Shown one piece after another: positions 43,270 through 50,765 of a DNA stretch of 64,000 nt (positions are counted from its first letter, which is position 1; every line of letters starts with the position of its first letter). The DNA comes from Edaphobacillus lindanitolerans (GTDB taxonomy: Bacteria; Bacillota; Bacilli; Bacillales_A; Planococcaceae), in assembly GCF_900156305.1 (NCBI RefSeq), contig NZ_FTPL01000003.1, forward strand, positions 62,001 to 126,000, in the 5' to 3' direction. A model generated the notes under the pieces. That model was not told the origin of the DNA, ran no database searches, and saw only the letters and a program-made list of their open reading frames with translations. The position numbers and the translations under genes were made by a program.

Positions 43270-44220
43270 ATGAGAGATGAAATCTATGACCGGCAAACCG
43301 AGCTCCGCATGCGCATGACGGAACTCGGCCGGATTAAAAAACGATATGAGGCGAAAGAGGCGGAACGCCAGGAGGCAAAGCGGGAACGGGACCGGCTGCA
43401 GGCCCGGCTGACGAAGGAACAGCAGGACGTGCTCAGGCTCGGCCAGTTTTCGTTTGCGAACAAATTCCGCCAGCTTACCGGTAAAATGGATGAGATCATG
43501 GAAAAGGAACTGAATGAGGCGGCAGAGGCCGAACTGAAATTCAATGAAGCGGAAAAAGTCCTCCTCGATCTGGAAGAGGAGACCGCTGCCCTGAAAACGG
43601 AGCTTGACCGGCCTGAATACGAGTTCCTCGACGACGACTGGGACGCCTTCCTTCAAGAGAAGGAAATCTGGATGCGGAACAACGATACCGGGGCAATCAC
43701 GAAACTCCAGCAGGTGGCGGATGAGCGGGCGACGCTCCAGTCGATGCGCCGGGAGATCGAAGAGGCGATCCATGCGGGACGGGAAGCCCAGCGCGTTCTC
43801 GATTCTGCGGTGGATCAGCTCGGCAATGCCGAAGGGATGTCCATGTGGGATACATTCCTCGGGGGCGGAATGGTCGTCACCGCGATGAAGTACTCGAGCA
43901 TCAACAGCTCCGACGACAAGATCCACCGTGCCCAGCGTGCGCTCCGGCGGTTCCAGTCGGAACTCGCCGACGTGGAGAATTTCGATACGGCACGGCTCAC
44001 CGTGAACAAGCGGGACTTCCTGAATTTCTCCGATTTCTTCTTCGACAATATGTTCACCGACTGGATGGTCCACTCGCGGATCACGGACGCCAAATCCCAG
44101 CTTGACGGGGTGCTGGCCGACGTGGAGCGGATCCTCCGGGAACTGGCCGACCGGCTGAAGCGGACAGACGCAGAAATCGCCAGACTGGCCGAGCGGGAAA
44201 AGGAGATCATTTTGTCATAA
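43270..44220 (+). CDS. Long coiled-coil protein, function unknown
   Basis: 316 residues. Almost entirely alpha-helical coiled coil: residues 10-125 (RQTELRMRMTELGRIKKRY onward) and 140-200, then a Gly-rich break GNAEGMSMWDTFLGGGMVVTAMKYSS (about 198-223), then another coiled coil. The GGGM segment with KYSSINSSDDKIHRAQ recalls proteins of Bacilli that bind filament or envelope structures, but I do not recognise the family. ATG 43270 with AGGGGGTGG upstream (TTG 43267 also fits). A bidirectional terminator shared with the regulator follows. Confidence 0.7.
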   Translation: MRDEIYDRQTELRMRMTELGRIKKRYEAKEAERQEAKRERDRLQARLTKEQQDVLRLGQFSFANKFRQLTGKMDEIMEKELNEAAEAELKFNEAEKVLLDLEEETAALKTELDRPEYEFLDDDWDAFLQEKEIWMRNNDTGAITKLQQVADERATLQSMRREIEEAIHAGREAQRVLDSAVDQLGNAEGMSMWDTFLGGGMVVTAMKYSSINSSDDKIHRAQRALRRFQSELADVENFDTARLTVNKRDFLNFSDFFFDNMFTDWMVHSRITDAKSQLDGVLADVERILRELADRLKRTDAEIARLAEREKEIILS

Positions 44221-44255
44221 AAAAAGACTCATGCCCTTTGGTCATGAGTCTTTTT
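44219..44255. terminator. Bidirectional terminator overlapping the regulator stop codon
   Basis: Perfect 8-bp stem GACTCATG / CATGAGTC (44226-44233, 44243-44250) with A-run on the left and T-run on the right. The TGA of the leftward regulator gene lies in the stem. Confidence 0.92.
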
Positions 44256-45552
44256 CCAATGCGATGCGATAATATTTTGCCGCCATCTTGTAGGCCCGCA
44301 CGCCATAATAGTGGTCCGCCAGCTCGGTGCTGATCTCTTTCAGGTCGGCCGTATACTTCCAGTCCATGGCGAGCTGGACGGCTTTTTGCATCTCTTTTTC
44401 ATATGCCGGCTCGTCACCCTTCACTTTGTGAAGGCCGGCCTGCTGATGAAGGAGCAGGACCTGTGAGTTCGGCAGATCATGGCGCTCCGTGACGGCATAT
44501 GCCTGCTCCAGGTAGTGCTGTGTCTTTTCCCAGTCTTTCCAGCTCGCATACAACTCGGCCAGCCGGGTGAGCACAGAAGTGGTGTGATGTTCATTGCCCG
44601 CTTTCAGGTCGGCATCCAGGCTTTTTTCGAAATAACAGAGGGCCTTCTCGGGGCGGCCGGTTTTTTGATGGATCCGTCCGTAATTGTAGTCAATGACCGC
44701 CTGCTTGGACAGTGAAGCCTTGCCGTCTGTCTCTATATCCAGGTCCGCCAGATAACTGAGCGCTTCTTCGTCCAGCTGATCCAGGCAGGAAAGCGCTTTG
44801 TCATAGTCTTCCATGCGGTGTGCCATGATGGCGAGGGAGGTGAGGCAGTCGGCGACGCCTTTTTTGTTTTCGATCATCCGGTAAAGTCCGAGCGCCTTTT
44901 CGCCATAATGAATGGCCATCTCCAGATCGGAATCTTCATCAATCTGAGTCCGGACGAGTGCCAGGTTGTAATAATTCCGGGCACGATCGGCAGTCCGGCA
45001 GTTTTCCGGCAGATGCTTCTCGATGAGCTGCTCGTACTGATAGGCTTTTTCGTATTGCTGTTTGGAATAGTAGAATCGTCCGGCTTCCCGGAAGTACTTG
45101 ACGGCCGCCGCCTGCTGCCCGTCCTCCGGTTCTTCGGGAAGAAGGTTTTCCGACCGGCGCACCAGTTCTTCGGTACGGGAGGAGTGAAGGGCAGTTCGGT
45201 TGAAATGCCCGATCAGCATGGCATAGATCTGATAAAACACTTCGGGAGGATGATTTTCAAATGCGGTCATCTCCAGAAAAGACAAATCCGCTTCCGGCAA
45301 CGGCTCCCCTTTTGCAAACGCCCCGTAAACCCGGTTGATCTCCAGGGCATCCCGGTCACTGTCAGGCTCGAGGATCAGTGAGCGGGGAACCCCCAGCCTT
45401 TCCGCCACCTCCCCGATAAACCGTTCGGATGGTTTCGCTTTCCCGCCTTCAATCCGGCTGATGTAAGTGACCGAACAGATGCCTTCCACCAGTTCCGACT
45501 GTGTAAATCCTTTATGTATGCGGATCTGTCGCAGTCTTTCCCCCACCTTCAT
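44242..45552 (-). CDS. XRE-type HTH plus TPR regulator, RNPP family (NprR/PlcR-like)
   Basis: 436 residues. HTH at about 5-60: LRQIRIHKGFTQSELVEGICSVTYISRIEGGKAKPS. The rest is TPR repeats (for example ARNYYNLALVRTQIDEDSDLEMAIHYGEKAL, QAVIDYNYGRIHQKTGRPEKALCYFEKSL, TSVLTRLAELYASWKDWEKTQHYLEQAY and the final YYGVRAYKMAAKYYRIALEK). HTH-plus-TPR architecture of this length is that of RNPP regulators, which bind imported signalling peptides. A 49-residue secreted peptide gene lies 218 bases upstream on the same strand, and the thiopeptide cluster starts 605 bases away on the other strand. Control of the cluster is therefore likely but inferred. Confidence 0.88.
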   Translation of the reverse strand: MKVGERLRQIRIHKGFTQSELVEGICSVTYISRIEGGKAKPSERFIGEVAERLGVPRSLILEPDSDRDALEINRVYGAFAKGEPLPEADLSFLEMTAFENHPPEVFYQIYAMLIGHFNRTALHSSRTEELVRRSENLLPEEPEDGQQAAAVKYFREAGRFYYSKQQYEKAYQYEQLIEKHLPENCRTADRARNYYNLALVRTQIDEDSDLEMAIHYGEKALGLYRMIENKKGVADCLTSLAIMAHRMEDYDKALSCLDQLDEEALSYLADLDIETDGKASLSKQAVIDYNYGRIHQKTGRPEKALCYFEKSLDADLKAGNEHHTTSVLTRLAELYASWKDWEKTQHYLEQAYAVTERHDLPNSQVLLLHQQAGLHKVKGDEPAYEKEMQKAVQLAMDWKYTADLKEISTELADHYYGVRAYKMAAKYYRIALEKDS

Positions 45553-45655
45553 GTTCCCGCCCCCTGTTTCCGATTGTGATCCACATGCAACTAAATAACC
45601 ACTCCCGAAACTTTAGCCAAAACTCAGAAACTATTTTATCCGATTCGAGGCACAA

Positions 45656-45684
45656 CAAAAAATCCCTTCAACGAGGAAGGAATT
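45656..45684 (-). terminator. Leftward terminator after the pheromone-like gene
   Basis: On the minus strand TTCCTTC, loop CTCGTT, GAAGGGA (one G-T pair), then six T. It separates the peptide gene from the regulator gene. Confidence 0.75.
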
Positions 45685-45770
45685 GAGCGGATGGACCCAA
45701 GAAGGGGATGCCGGAATGCCCGGCTTGTCTGGATTTTTTTCTCTGTTATTTAGAACCGGAGTCCTGTTGC

Positions 45771-45920
45771 TCAATCGTATTCTTCGCCGCGATCTTTGGA
45801 AAGGGGACTGATGTCTTGCGTCTCCGCCTGGTTGTCCTGCATATCAGCCGACACAAATCCCGGAATTCCGATTACTGCCATCAACAGGGCCATCGCCATC
45901 ATCATCTTCGCTTTTTTCAT
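45771..45920 (-). CDS. Small secreted peptide, candidate RNPP signalling pheromone precursor
   Basis: 49 residues, too short for routine ORF calling. ATG at 45920 (minus strand) follows GGGAGGG by seven bases. The first part, MKKAKMMMAMALLMAVIGIP then GFVSA, is a clean Sec signal peptide with a V-S-A cleavage site; the remaining 24 residues are hydrophilic and acidic (DMQDNQAETQDISPLSKD then RGEEYD). Size, signal peptide and position beside an HTH-TPR regulator match Phr/NprX/PapR-type pheromone precursors, in which a C-terminal 5-10 residue fragment is the signal. Unlike the usual order it is upstream of the receptor and has its own terminator. Confidence 0.7.
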   Translation of the reverse strand: MKKAKMMMAMALLMAVIGIPGFVSADMQDNQAETQDISPLSKDRGEEYD

Positions 45921-46050
45921 GTTCGTTCCCTCCCGGCTTGTTTGTAACTACATCGTAATGAAAAAGAAAGGTAAAAGAAAAGAGGTAAAATTCAGTTAAT
46001 AATTAAGCCATCAAATTGAAATTAAACAACACTTTATTTAGTAAACTCCG

Positions 46051-46083
46051 CCCGTTATTCCATGGTTGAACGGGTCTTTTTTT
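46051..46083 (+). terminator. Rightward terminator or attenuator before the thiopeptide cluster
   Basis: CCCGTT, 12-base loop, AACGGG, then TCTTTTTTT. No rightward gene ends before it, so it may attenuate a transcript starting near 46000 or mark a small RNA. Confidence 0.6.
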
Positions 46084-46099
46084 ATGCGTGTTTTACTTA

Positions 46100-46129
46100 T
46101 TGAGCTTTACTTTTGAAGCACCGTACGAT
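46100..46129 (+). promoter_or_regulatory. Candidate promoter of the thiopeptide cluster
   Basis: -35 TTGAGC (46100-46105), 18-base spacer, -10 TACGAT (46124-46129), 28 bases before the first start codon. The imperfect -10 is compatible with an activator-dependent promoter. Confidence 0.45.
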
Positions 46130-46157
46130 TGGGCTACAAGAAAGGAGGTGACCTGAT

Positions 46158-46718
46158 GTGACAGGCACAGCCGGGCAGCCGCAGCTTTACGGTCCGGCGG
46201 GGGCCGGCCGGGGGGCGATTCCGTTCCGCATTTTCCGCAAAGACGGAAACGTGCAGGATCTGCCCACTTCGGAGCCGATGATCCATCTGAACATTCTGGC
46301 CCAGATGCTTTATGAAGCGTTTCATCATCGGATGCCGGTTGAGCCGGAACTCGAGCCGATCGTGGTCCTGTTTGATGACCGTCCGGTTGACGGGCTTCCG
46401 GGACCGGGAGTGTACCTGGCGGATTTCAGCAACGAACTGTTCCGTTCGGCTGATCCGGATGACCCGCTGATCCTGCTGGAGGAAAGTGGTTTGTCGGAGC
46501 CGAAATCCCCGATGGCCATCGCATATCGGAAATCGGAAAATGCCGGGGGGGATCCCGGAGATCTTCCGGAGAAAAGCCGGGCTCTGGCAAGGTCGTTCAG
46601 TTCCATTCTGGAGCTGCACGGTAACTTGTCGGATTCCGTGCAGCTTGTCCCGGAGTTATCCGGGCAGCCGTTGGTCCTCATGCAATGGATTACAGAAAGG
46701 GAAGCAAGCCTTCTCTGA
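46158..46718 (+). CDS. Unassigned first gene of the thiopeptide cluster
   Basis: 186 residues from a GTG with AAAGGAGGTGA upstream (the ATG two bases earlier is followed directly by TGA). No signal peptide or membrane helix. It begins with a Gly/Ala/Pro-rich stretch (about 1-22), then a strand-helix part IPFRIFRKDGNVQDLPTSE and IHLNILAQMLYEAFHH, a PIVVLFDDRPVDGLPGPGVY strand, and a C-terminal helix near SRALARSFSSILELHG. I do not recognise a family. The position ahead of the precursor genes and the strong ribosome site argue for a specific role such as leader handling, immunity or regulation. Confidence 0.65.
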   Translation: MTGTAGQPQLYGPAGAGRGAIPFRIFRKDGNVQDLPTSEPMIHLNILAQMLYEAFHHRMPVEPELEPIVVLFDDRPVDGLPGPGVYLADFSNELFRSADPDDPLILLEESGLSEPKSPMAIAYRKSENAGGDPGDLPEKSRALARSFSSILELHGNLSDSVQLVPELSGQPLVLMQWITEREASLL

Positions 46719-46757
46719 AACAAAAAAACTAACCCACTTCATTAAGGAGCGATGAAC

Positions 46758-46925
46758 ATGACGAAAAAAACTGCAACCGATGTGAACAAGGAATTTGAAC
46801 TGGACGTAGATTTCCTGGACCTTGACGAGGTAAGCGCCATCCCTGAAACGACGGCAAGTTCCGGGTCGACTTCCTGCAGCGCCACATCCACCTGCGGCTC
46901 GACTTCCTGCTGCGGCTCTTGCTGA
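46758..46925 (+). CDS. Thiazolyl-peptide (thiopeptide) precursor 1
   Basis: 55 residues: leader MTKKTATDVNKEFELDVDFL, DLDEVSAIPETTA, then core SSGSTSCSATSTCGSTSCCG and SC. The acidic leader with L-D spacing and an I-P-E-x-x-A end before a Ser/Cys/Thr-only core is the thiopeptide pattern. In the 22-residue core every residue is Ser, Thr, Cys, Gly or Ala; five Cys (40, 46, 51, 52, 55). Cys and some Ser/Thr would become azoles, the remaining Ser/Thr would be dehydrated, and two dehydroalanines would form the pyridine ring. An AAGGAG site eight bases upstream selects the ATG at 46758 over 46752. Confidence 0.93.
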   Translation: MTKKTATDVNKEFELDVDFLDLDEVSAIPETTASSGSTSCSATSTCGSTSCCGSC

Positions 46926-47004
46926 AAAGACCGGTGAACCCGGAGAACACGGATCCATCGGCTCGCGAACAAAAAATACTTCCAACAAAAAAGGAGAACT
47001 GAAC

Positions 47005-47172
47005 ATGACAAACAAACCTGCTGAAACTGTGAAAAATGAATTTGAACTGGATGTCGATTTCCTGGATCTTGACGAAGTGAGCGCCATTCCTGAGACGACG
47101 GCCAGCTCCGGCTCGACTTCCTGCAGCGCCACGTCCACCTGCGGCTCGACTTCCTGCTGCGGTTCCTGCTAA
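47005..47172 (+). CDS. Thiazolyl-peptide (thiopeptide) precursor 2
   Basis: 55 residues. Only the first eleven differ from precursor 1 (MTNKPAETVKN here); the other 44, including the entire core, are identical. The two genes differ at 13 synonymous sites in that stretch and at no amino-acid site, so the core is under strong constraint and the duplication is not recent. AAGGAG lies eight bases before the ATG. A CCGGC/GCCGG hairpin at 47199-47213 without a T-run follows and may dampen transcription or protect the precursor mRNA. Confidence 0.93.
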   Translation: MTNKPAETVKNEFELDVDFLDLDEVSAIPETTASSGSTSCSATSTCGSTSCCGSC

Positions 47173-47198
47173 GGGCCGCCCGGAAAACAGACGGACCA

Positions 47199-47213
47199 CC
47201 GGCCGCATGCCGG
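47199..47213 (+). promoter_or_regulatory. Hairpin between precursor 2 and the biosynthetic genes
   Basis: CCGGC, CGCAT loop, GCCGG, flanked by A-rich sequence but no T-run. It could set a step-down between abundant precursor mRNA and enzyme mRNA. Confidence 0.4.
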
Positions 47214-47241
47214 CCAAAACAAGAAGAAGGATGCGGATATC

Positions 47242-48258
47242 ATGAAAGACGTGAAAATCTTTAACTTCAACAAGGCAGCGGATACCGCATTAGTCCGGAC
47301 GCTCATCACCCGGGCGCGAGATATAGGGGTCCCTTACTACATTTCGCGCTCCTGGGAATCCGGCCCCCATCTGACCGTCACGTTTGACGGGCATGCGGGG
47401 GAAGCGGATCTGGAGCGATTTGCCGGGCTGATGAACGGGGAAGCGGAAAAGATCCCGGCAGAAGCCGGGGAACAGGCCCGCATCCGGTCCCAGTACGAGA
47501 AAAGTGCAGCCCGGATCGCGCTGCTCGAAGGAAAAGCAGTCCCGGCAGACATGGCTGATCACGGTACGGTCAGGATGGCCGACAACCGATTTGACTATCA
47601 CAATCCAGGCCTGACCCGGATCATCCATGACATGCGATTCGAACTCCAGCGGGCATTGGAAGAGACTTACTTCCGGATTCAAGGGGACGGGGAGCCGGCA
47701 CCGGTACTGATGCCCCTCCTGTTCCACCATGTGGCAGAAACCTATCGGGAAAGCGGAAAGAACAAAGGATACTTTTCGTTCATCTCGCATGTCCAGGGGT
47801 TTTTCGAACTAGCCGCGAAGCAGGGTCTTCCGTACAGCGAACCGGATTTCGAAAAGCAGTTCCGGATTCACGCTCATGATATCAGCACGCTTGACGCAAA
47901 AGGCGATCCCCACATTGAGCACTGGAAGGAAGTGTGGGGAAAGATATCGGAGTCGTACAAATCAGAGATTCGGCGGCACATCGATGAGAGCTACCAGGAG
48001 ACCATCCAACATTCGGTGAGGGAACTGGAGTCAGGATTCAACAATGACTTCCACCGGCAGTTTGCCGCATTCTTCCACCGGACCGGTTTCCTGTCGGACA
48101 TGGAGGCGATCAACTACCGCTTCATGGTCAACGTTCTGTATCTTTCCCTGCCCTTCCTGAAAGTCAGTGCTTTGAAAAAACAGCAGTTCATCTATATGGC
48201 TTACCGGTACAATGAAACGCTAACTTCCCGCACGTGGAGAGAGGAGATCGGAATTTGA
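47242..48258 (+). CDS. SpaB_C/thiopeptide-type bacteriocin biosynthesis protein, probable glutamate-elimination half of a split dehydratase
   Basis: 338 residues. The opening beta-hairpin VPYYISRSWESGPHLTVTF is the elimination-domain signature shared by LanB C-termini and stand-alone TbtC/TclL proteins; the central helical part (LMPLLFHHVAETY, YFSFISHVQGFFE) also fits. In split thiopeptide dehydratases this protein removes glutamate from glutamyl-Ser/Thr to give dehydroamino acids. It lies directly before, and overlaps by four bases, the glutamylation-domain gene. A second homologue of this fold is encoded at 56467; which one eliminates and which forms the pyridine is assigned by gene order and is not certain. 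Confidence 0.78.
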   Translation: MKDVKIFNFNKAADTALVRTLITRARDIGVPYYISRSWESGPHLTVTFDGHAGEADLERFAGLMNGEAEKIPAEAGEQARIRSQYEKSAARIALLEGKAVPADMADHGTVRMADNRFDYHNPGLTRIIHDMRFELQRALEETYFRIQGDGEPAPVLMPLLFHHVAETYRESGKNKGYFSFISHVQGFFELAAKQGLPYSEPDFEKQFRIHAHDISTLDAKGDPHIEHWKEVWGKISESYKSEIRRHIDESYQETIQHSVRELESGFNNDFHRQFAAFFHRTGFLSDMEAINYRFMVNVLYLSLPFLKVSALKKQQFIYMAYRYNETLTSRTWREEIGI

Positions 48259-50765
48259 ACACAGAGGTGCTGAAAAACCCGATTGTTTTATATAGAGGAA
48301 GTGATATACCGAAAGACTGGTATGAACGGATGTCCGCACAGTCGGAACCGATCCGGGACCTCATCCGGGAGCTCGAAGAAACCGGTAAACGGGCGGAAGC
48401 GGCCCTCGATGAGGCGGTCTCCCGGCTGGAGCGCCTGTTTGCCGAAACGAAAAACCCGGATCTGCTCAATCTGAAGCGGGATCTGTTCAACAAGCGTCTC
48501 GGGAAGCTGCGGAATGCACTGGAAAAACCGGGTCCTGCCGGCATGCTGGAGGCGATCCGGACCTATGTCGAGAGAGAAACGGAACATGAAGCGGCCATGG
48601 ACGAATACCGGGAAGGCTACCGGCAGTCGATGACGGCAAACCGCCAGGCGCTCTGGGAAAGTGCGGCGGATGAAGACCTGGCAAAATCCATCGCCTTCTA
48701 CAATGACGAGATCTATGAAAAACTCGGCCGGTATCTGTCGGCCGAACCGGATGCCCACAACAAGAAGCTGAAGAAACTCGACTTTTTCCTCATGAAGCTG
48801 CTGGTCCGGGGTTCCATGAAGACGAGCCCGTTCTCCTATCTGACAAAGACCGGTCTTGCCGGTCAGGAAGATCTGGAGTTTGAAAGGCGGAGCTTCTGCG
48901 AGATGAACCACTCCATCATGCTGAAGATCGTTCATCAGTTCATCCGGACCGACCCGGACGCACTGCGGAATATCCCCGTAAAAGTTGAACGGTTCGGGGT
49001 CCGCGGAGGCCGGATCTACTATGTCAGCCAGCACAGCGTGGACCATTCACGGAAAGTGTTCGAAACGAGCGACAAGTTCGTGGAATATTCGCTTCATCCG
49101 AAGCTGATCCGGTTCCTCTCGGGACAAAAGCAGAAGACACTGACTTACGAAGCGTTTGCGGAACAGGCTGCGAAAATCCCGGAATACCGGGGGGAGGAGG
49201 GCGCGCTGTTTGCCAAGCTGATCTCCCTCAAGCTGCTCCGGCAGCAGGCCGGCCTTTCCAATGACCGGGGAATCCTCGGATCCGCCAAAGAGCTGTTCCG
49301 GACATTCGGAATCGGTGAGCGCCTCCTTCCGCAGCTTGATGAACTGGACACCGAGCTGGAAGCGTTCGAGTCCAAGCCGGCATTCGAACGGATCCGCCAC
49401 TGGAAACGGATCCGGGAGCTGGTCCGCGACATGAGCCCGGAAAGCGACGCAGGCAGGGAATTGGTCTATGAAGATGTCATCTTCGGACGCACCAAACCGG
49501 ACCTTGTATCCGGCCTTGTCGACGGGGAGTTCATGAAGACCCTCGGGGATTTCCTCCTCCTGTTTGATGTCAATGTCCGGGTCCAGTATGAAATCGGCTG
49601 CCTGTTCAGCGACAAATACGGGCATGAGGCCCGTCCCCTGACGGACAGCCGGCTGCTGAACGAGGTGTTTTTCAAGAAGATCCACCATTTCTACCCGTAT
49701 TACCAGGACCAGCGATACCGCTATCAGGAGGCGGTTTCGGATGAGGTCCGGCTCCTGGACCGGCTGCGCGACGAGTTTCTGGACGAGTTTGAAGGGCTCC
49801 TCGAAGCCATGAGCGGGGAAGCGGAGGTGGAAGCGGGGGAGCTGATCCGGGCATACAGCGGACGGATTCCGGACTATATCAAGCGGGACACGGACGTTTC
49901 CTCCTCGCTGTTTCTCCAATATGCGGGAGCGGGCACGGTCGTCCTCAACGATGTGTATGACGGGCATGAGAAGTTCATTTCCCGGTTCAAGGACTTCTTC
50001 GGGCCGGCCGGGACAAACCCCGATTATGAAGAATACGTGGACCGGGTGTTCCGGGACCGCAACTATTATGAAGTGGACGAACTGTTCGGCTTTAACGGGG
50101 GCATCCATTACCGGAAGGACCTGAAGACGGCCAAGCTGGAAGTCGGCTACCGCCAGTTCTCGGACGACGGCGGCCACCCGGTGGCCGACATGACGGTCAG
50201 GTACGATCCGGACACCCGGAAGCTGGATTTCCTGGACCGGGACGGCCGTTCCTGCCGGATCACCTACAAATCTTCGCTTGTGCCGATATTCCTGCCGGGC
50301 ATCCTTTCCGTCATGCTGCATCTCTTCCAGTCCGGAAGGCTGAATTTTGATCTGGCCTCCCTGGCCAGGCCATACAGCAGGGCGCCGCGGATCCGGATGG
50401 GGAATGTGGTCCTGTCCAGGCGGAAATGGCGGCTGGATACGGAAAAGCTGACACAGCTGATCCGCGGGGCGGCGGATGCGGAAGAGCTGTACCTGAACGT
50501 GAACCGGTATTTTGATGAGCAGCAGCTGCCGAAACGGTTCTTCCTGAAATATTTCCGCAACGAAGGTGAGTTCACTGTGGAGAAGCCGATGTTCTTCGAT
50601 GTAACGGTTCCGTTGTTGCTCAAGTTCTTTGCAAATGAGCTGAAGGACGGCGCCTATCTCGAAGAGCTGCTGCCCGATGCCGATATCCCGCTGAATGAGT
50701 TTCTGGTCGAATATTCACTTGAAAAGGAGCGGACAACATGCAAAACATCACTGTCAAAGGTCTGA
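48255..50765 (+). CDS. Lantibiotic dehydratase (LanB) glutamylation domain protein
   Basis: 836 residues from a TTG eight bases after GAGGAG and overlapping the previous stop. It matches the N-terminal Lant_dehydr domain without the elimination domain: KKLKKLDFFLMKLLVRGSMKTSPFSYLTKTGL (the RxSxRxTPFG-like block), RIYYVSQHSVDHSRKVFETSD, FLLLFDVNVRVQYEIGCLF, a long helical centre and PRIRMGNVVLSRRKWRL toward the end. It transfers glutamate from Glu-tRNA to core Ser/Thr. It ends 28 bases inside the ABC ATPase gene. The size equals TclK/TbtB-type thiopeptide proteins. Confidence 0.9.
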   Translation: MNTEVLKNPIVLYRGSDIPKDWYERMSAQSEPIRDLIRELEETGKRAEAALDEAVSRLERLFAETKNPDLLNLKRDLFNKRLGKLRNALEKPGPAGMLEAIRTYVERETEHEAAMDEYREGYRQSMTANRQALWESAADEDLAKSIAFYNDEIYEKLGRYLSAEPDAHNKKLKKLDFFLMKLLVRGSMKTSPFSYLTKTGLAGQEDLEFERRSFCEMNHSIMLKIVHQFIRTDPDALRNIPVKVERFGVRGGRIYYVSQHSVDHSRKVFETSDKFVEYSLHPKLIRFLSGQKQKTLTYEAFAEQAAKIPEYRGEEGALFAKLISLKLLRQQAGLSNDRGILGSAKELFRTFGIGERLLPQLDELDTELEAFESKPAFERIRHWKRIRELVRDMSPESDAGRELVYEDVIFGRTKPDLVSGLVDGEFMKTLGDFLLLFDVNVRVQYEIGCLFSDKYGHEARPLTDSRLLNEVFFKKIHHFYPYYQDQRYRYQEAVSDEVRLLDRLRDEFLDEFEGLLEAMSGEAEVEAGELIRAYSGRIPDYIKRDTDVSSSLFLQYAGAGTVVLNDVYDGHEKFISRFKDFFGPAGTNPDYEEYVDRVFRDRNYYEVDELFGFNGGIHYRKDLKTAKLEVGYRQFSDDGGHPVADMTVRYDPDTRKLDFLDRDGRSCRITYKSSLVPIFLPGILSVMLHLFQSGRLNFDLASLARPYSRAPRIRMGNVVLSRRKWRLDTEKLTQLIRGAADAEELYLNVNRYFDEQQLPKRFFLKYFRNEGEFTVEKPMFFDVTVPLLLKFFANELKDGAYLEELLPDADIPLNEFLVEYSLEKERTTCKTSLSKV

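Noticed and set aside
45708-45999. Rightward small open frames between the regulator and the thiopeptide cluster
   Set aside because: They are antisense to the signal-peptide ORF at 45920-45771 and have no ribosome site.
47242-50765. Class I lanthipeptide cluster
   Set aside because: The dehydratase is split, no LanC cyclase is present, and YcaO plus two azoline oxidases are; thiopeptide fits better.
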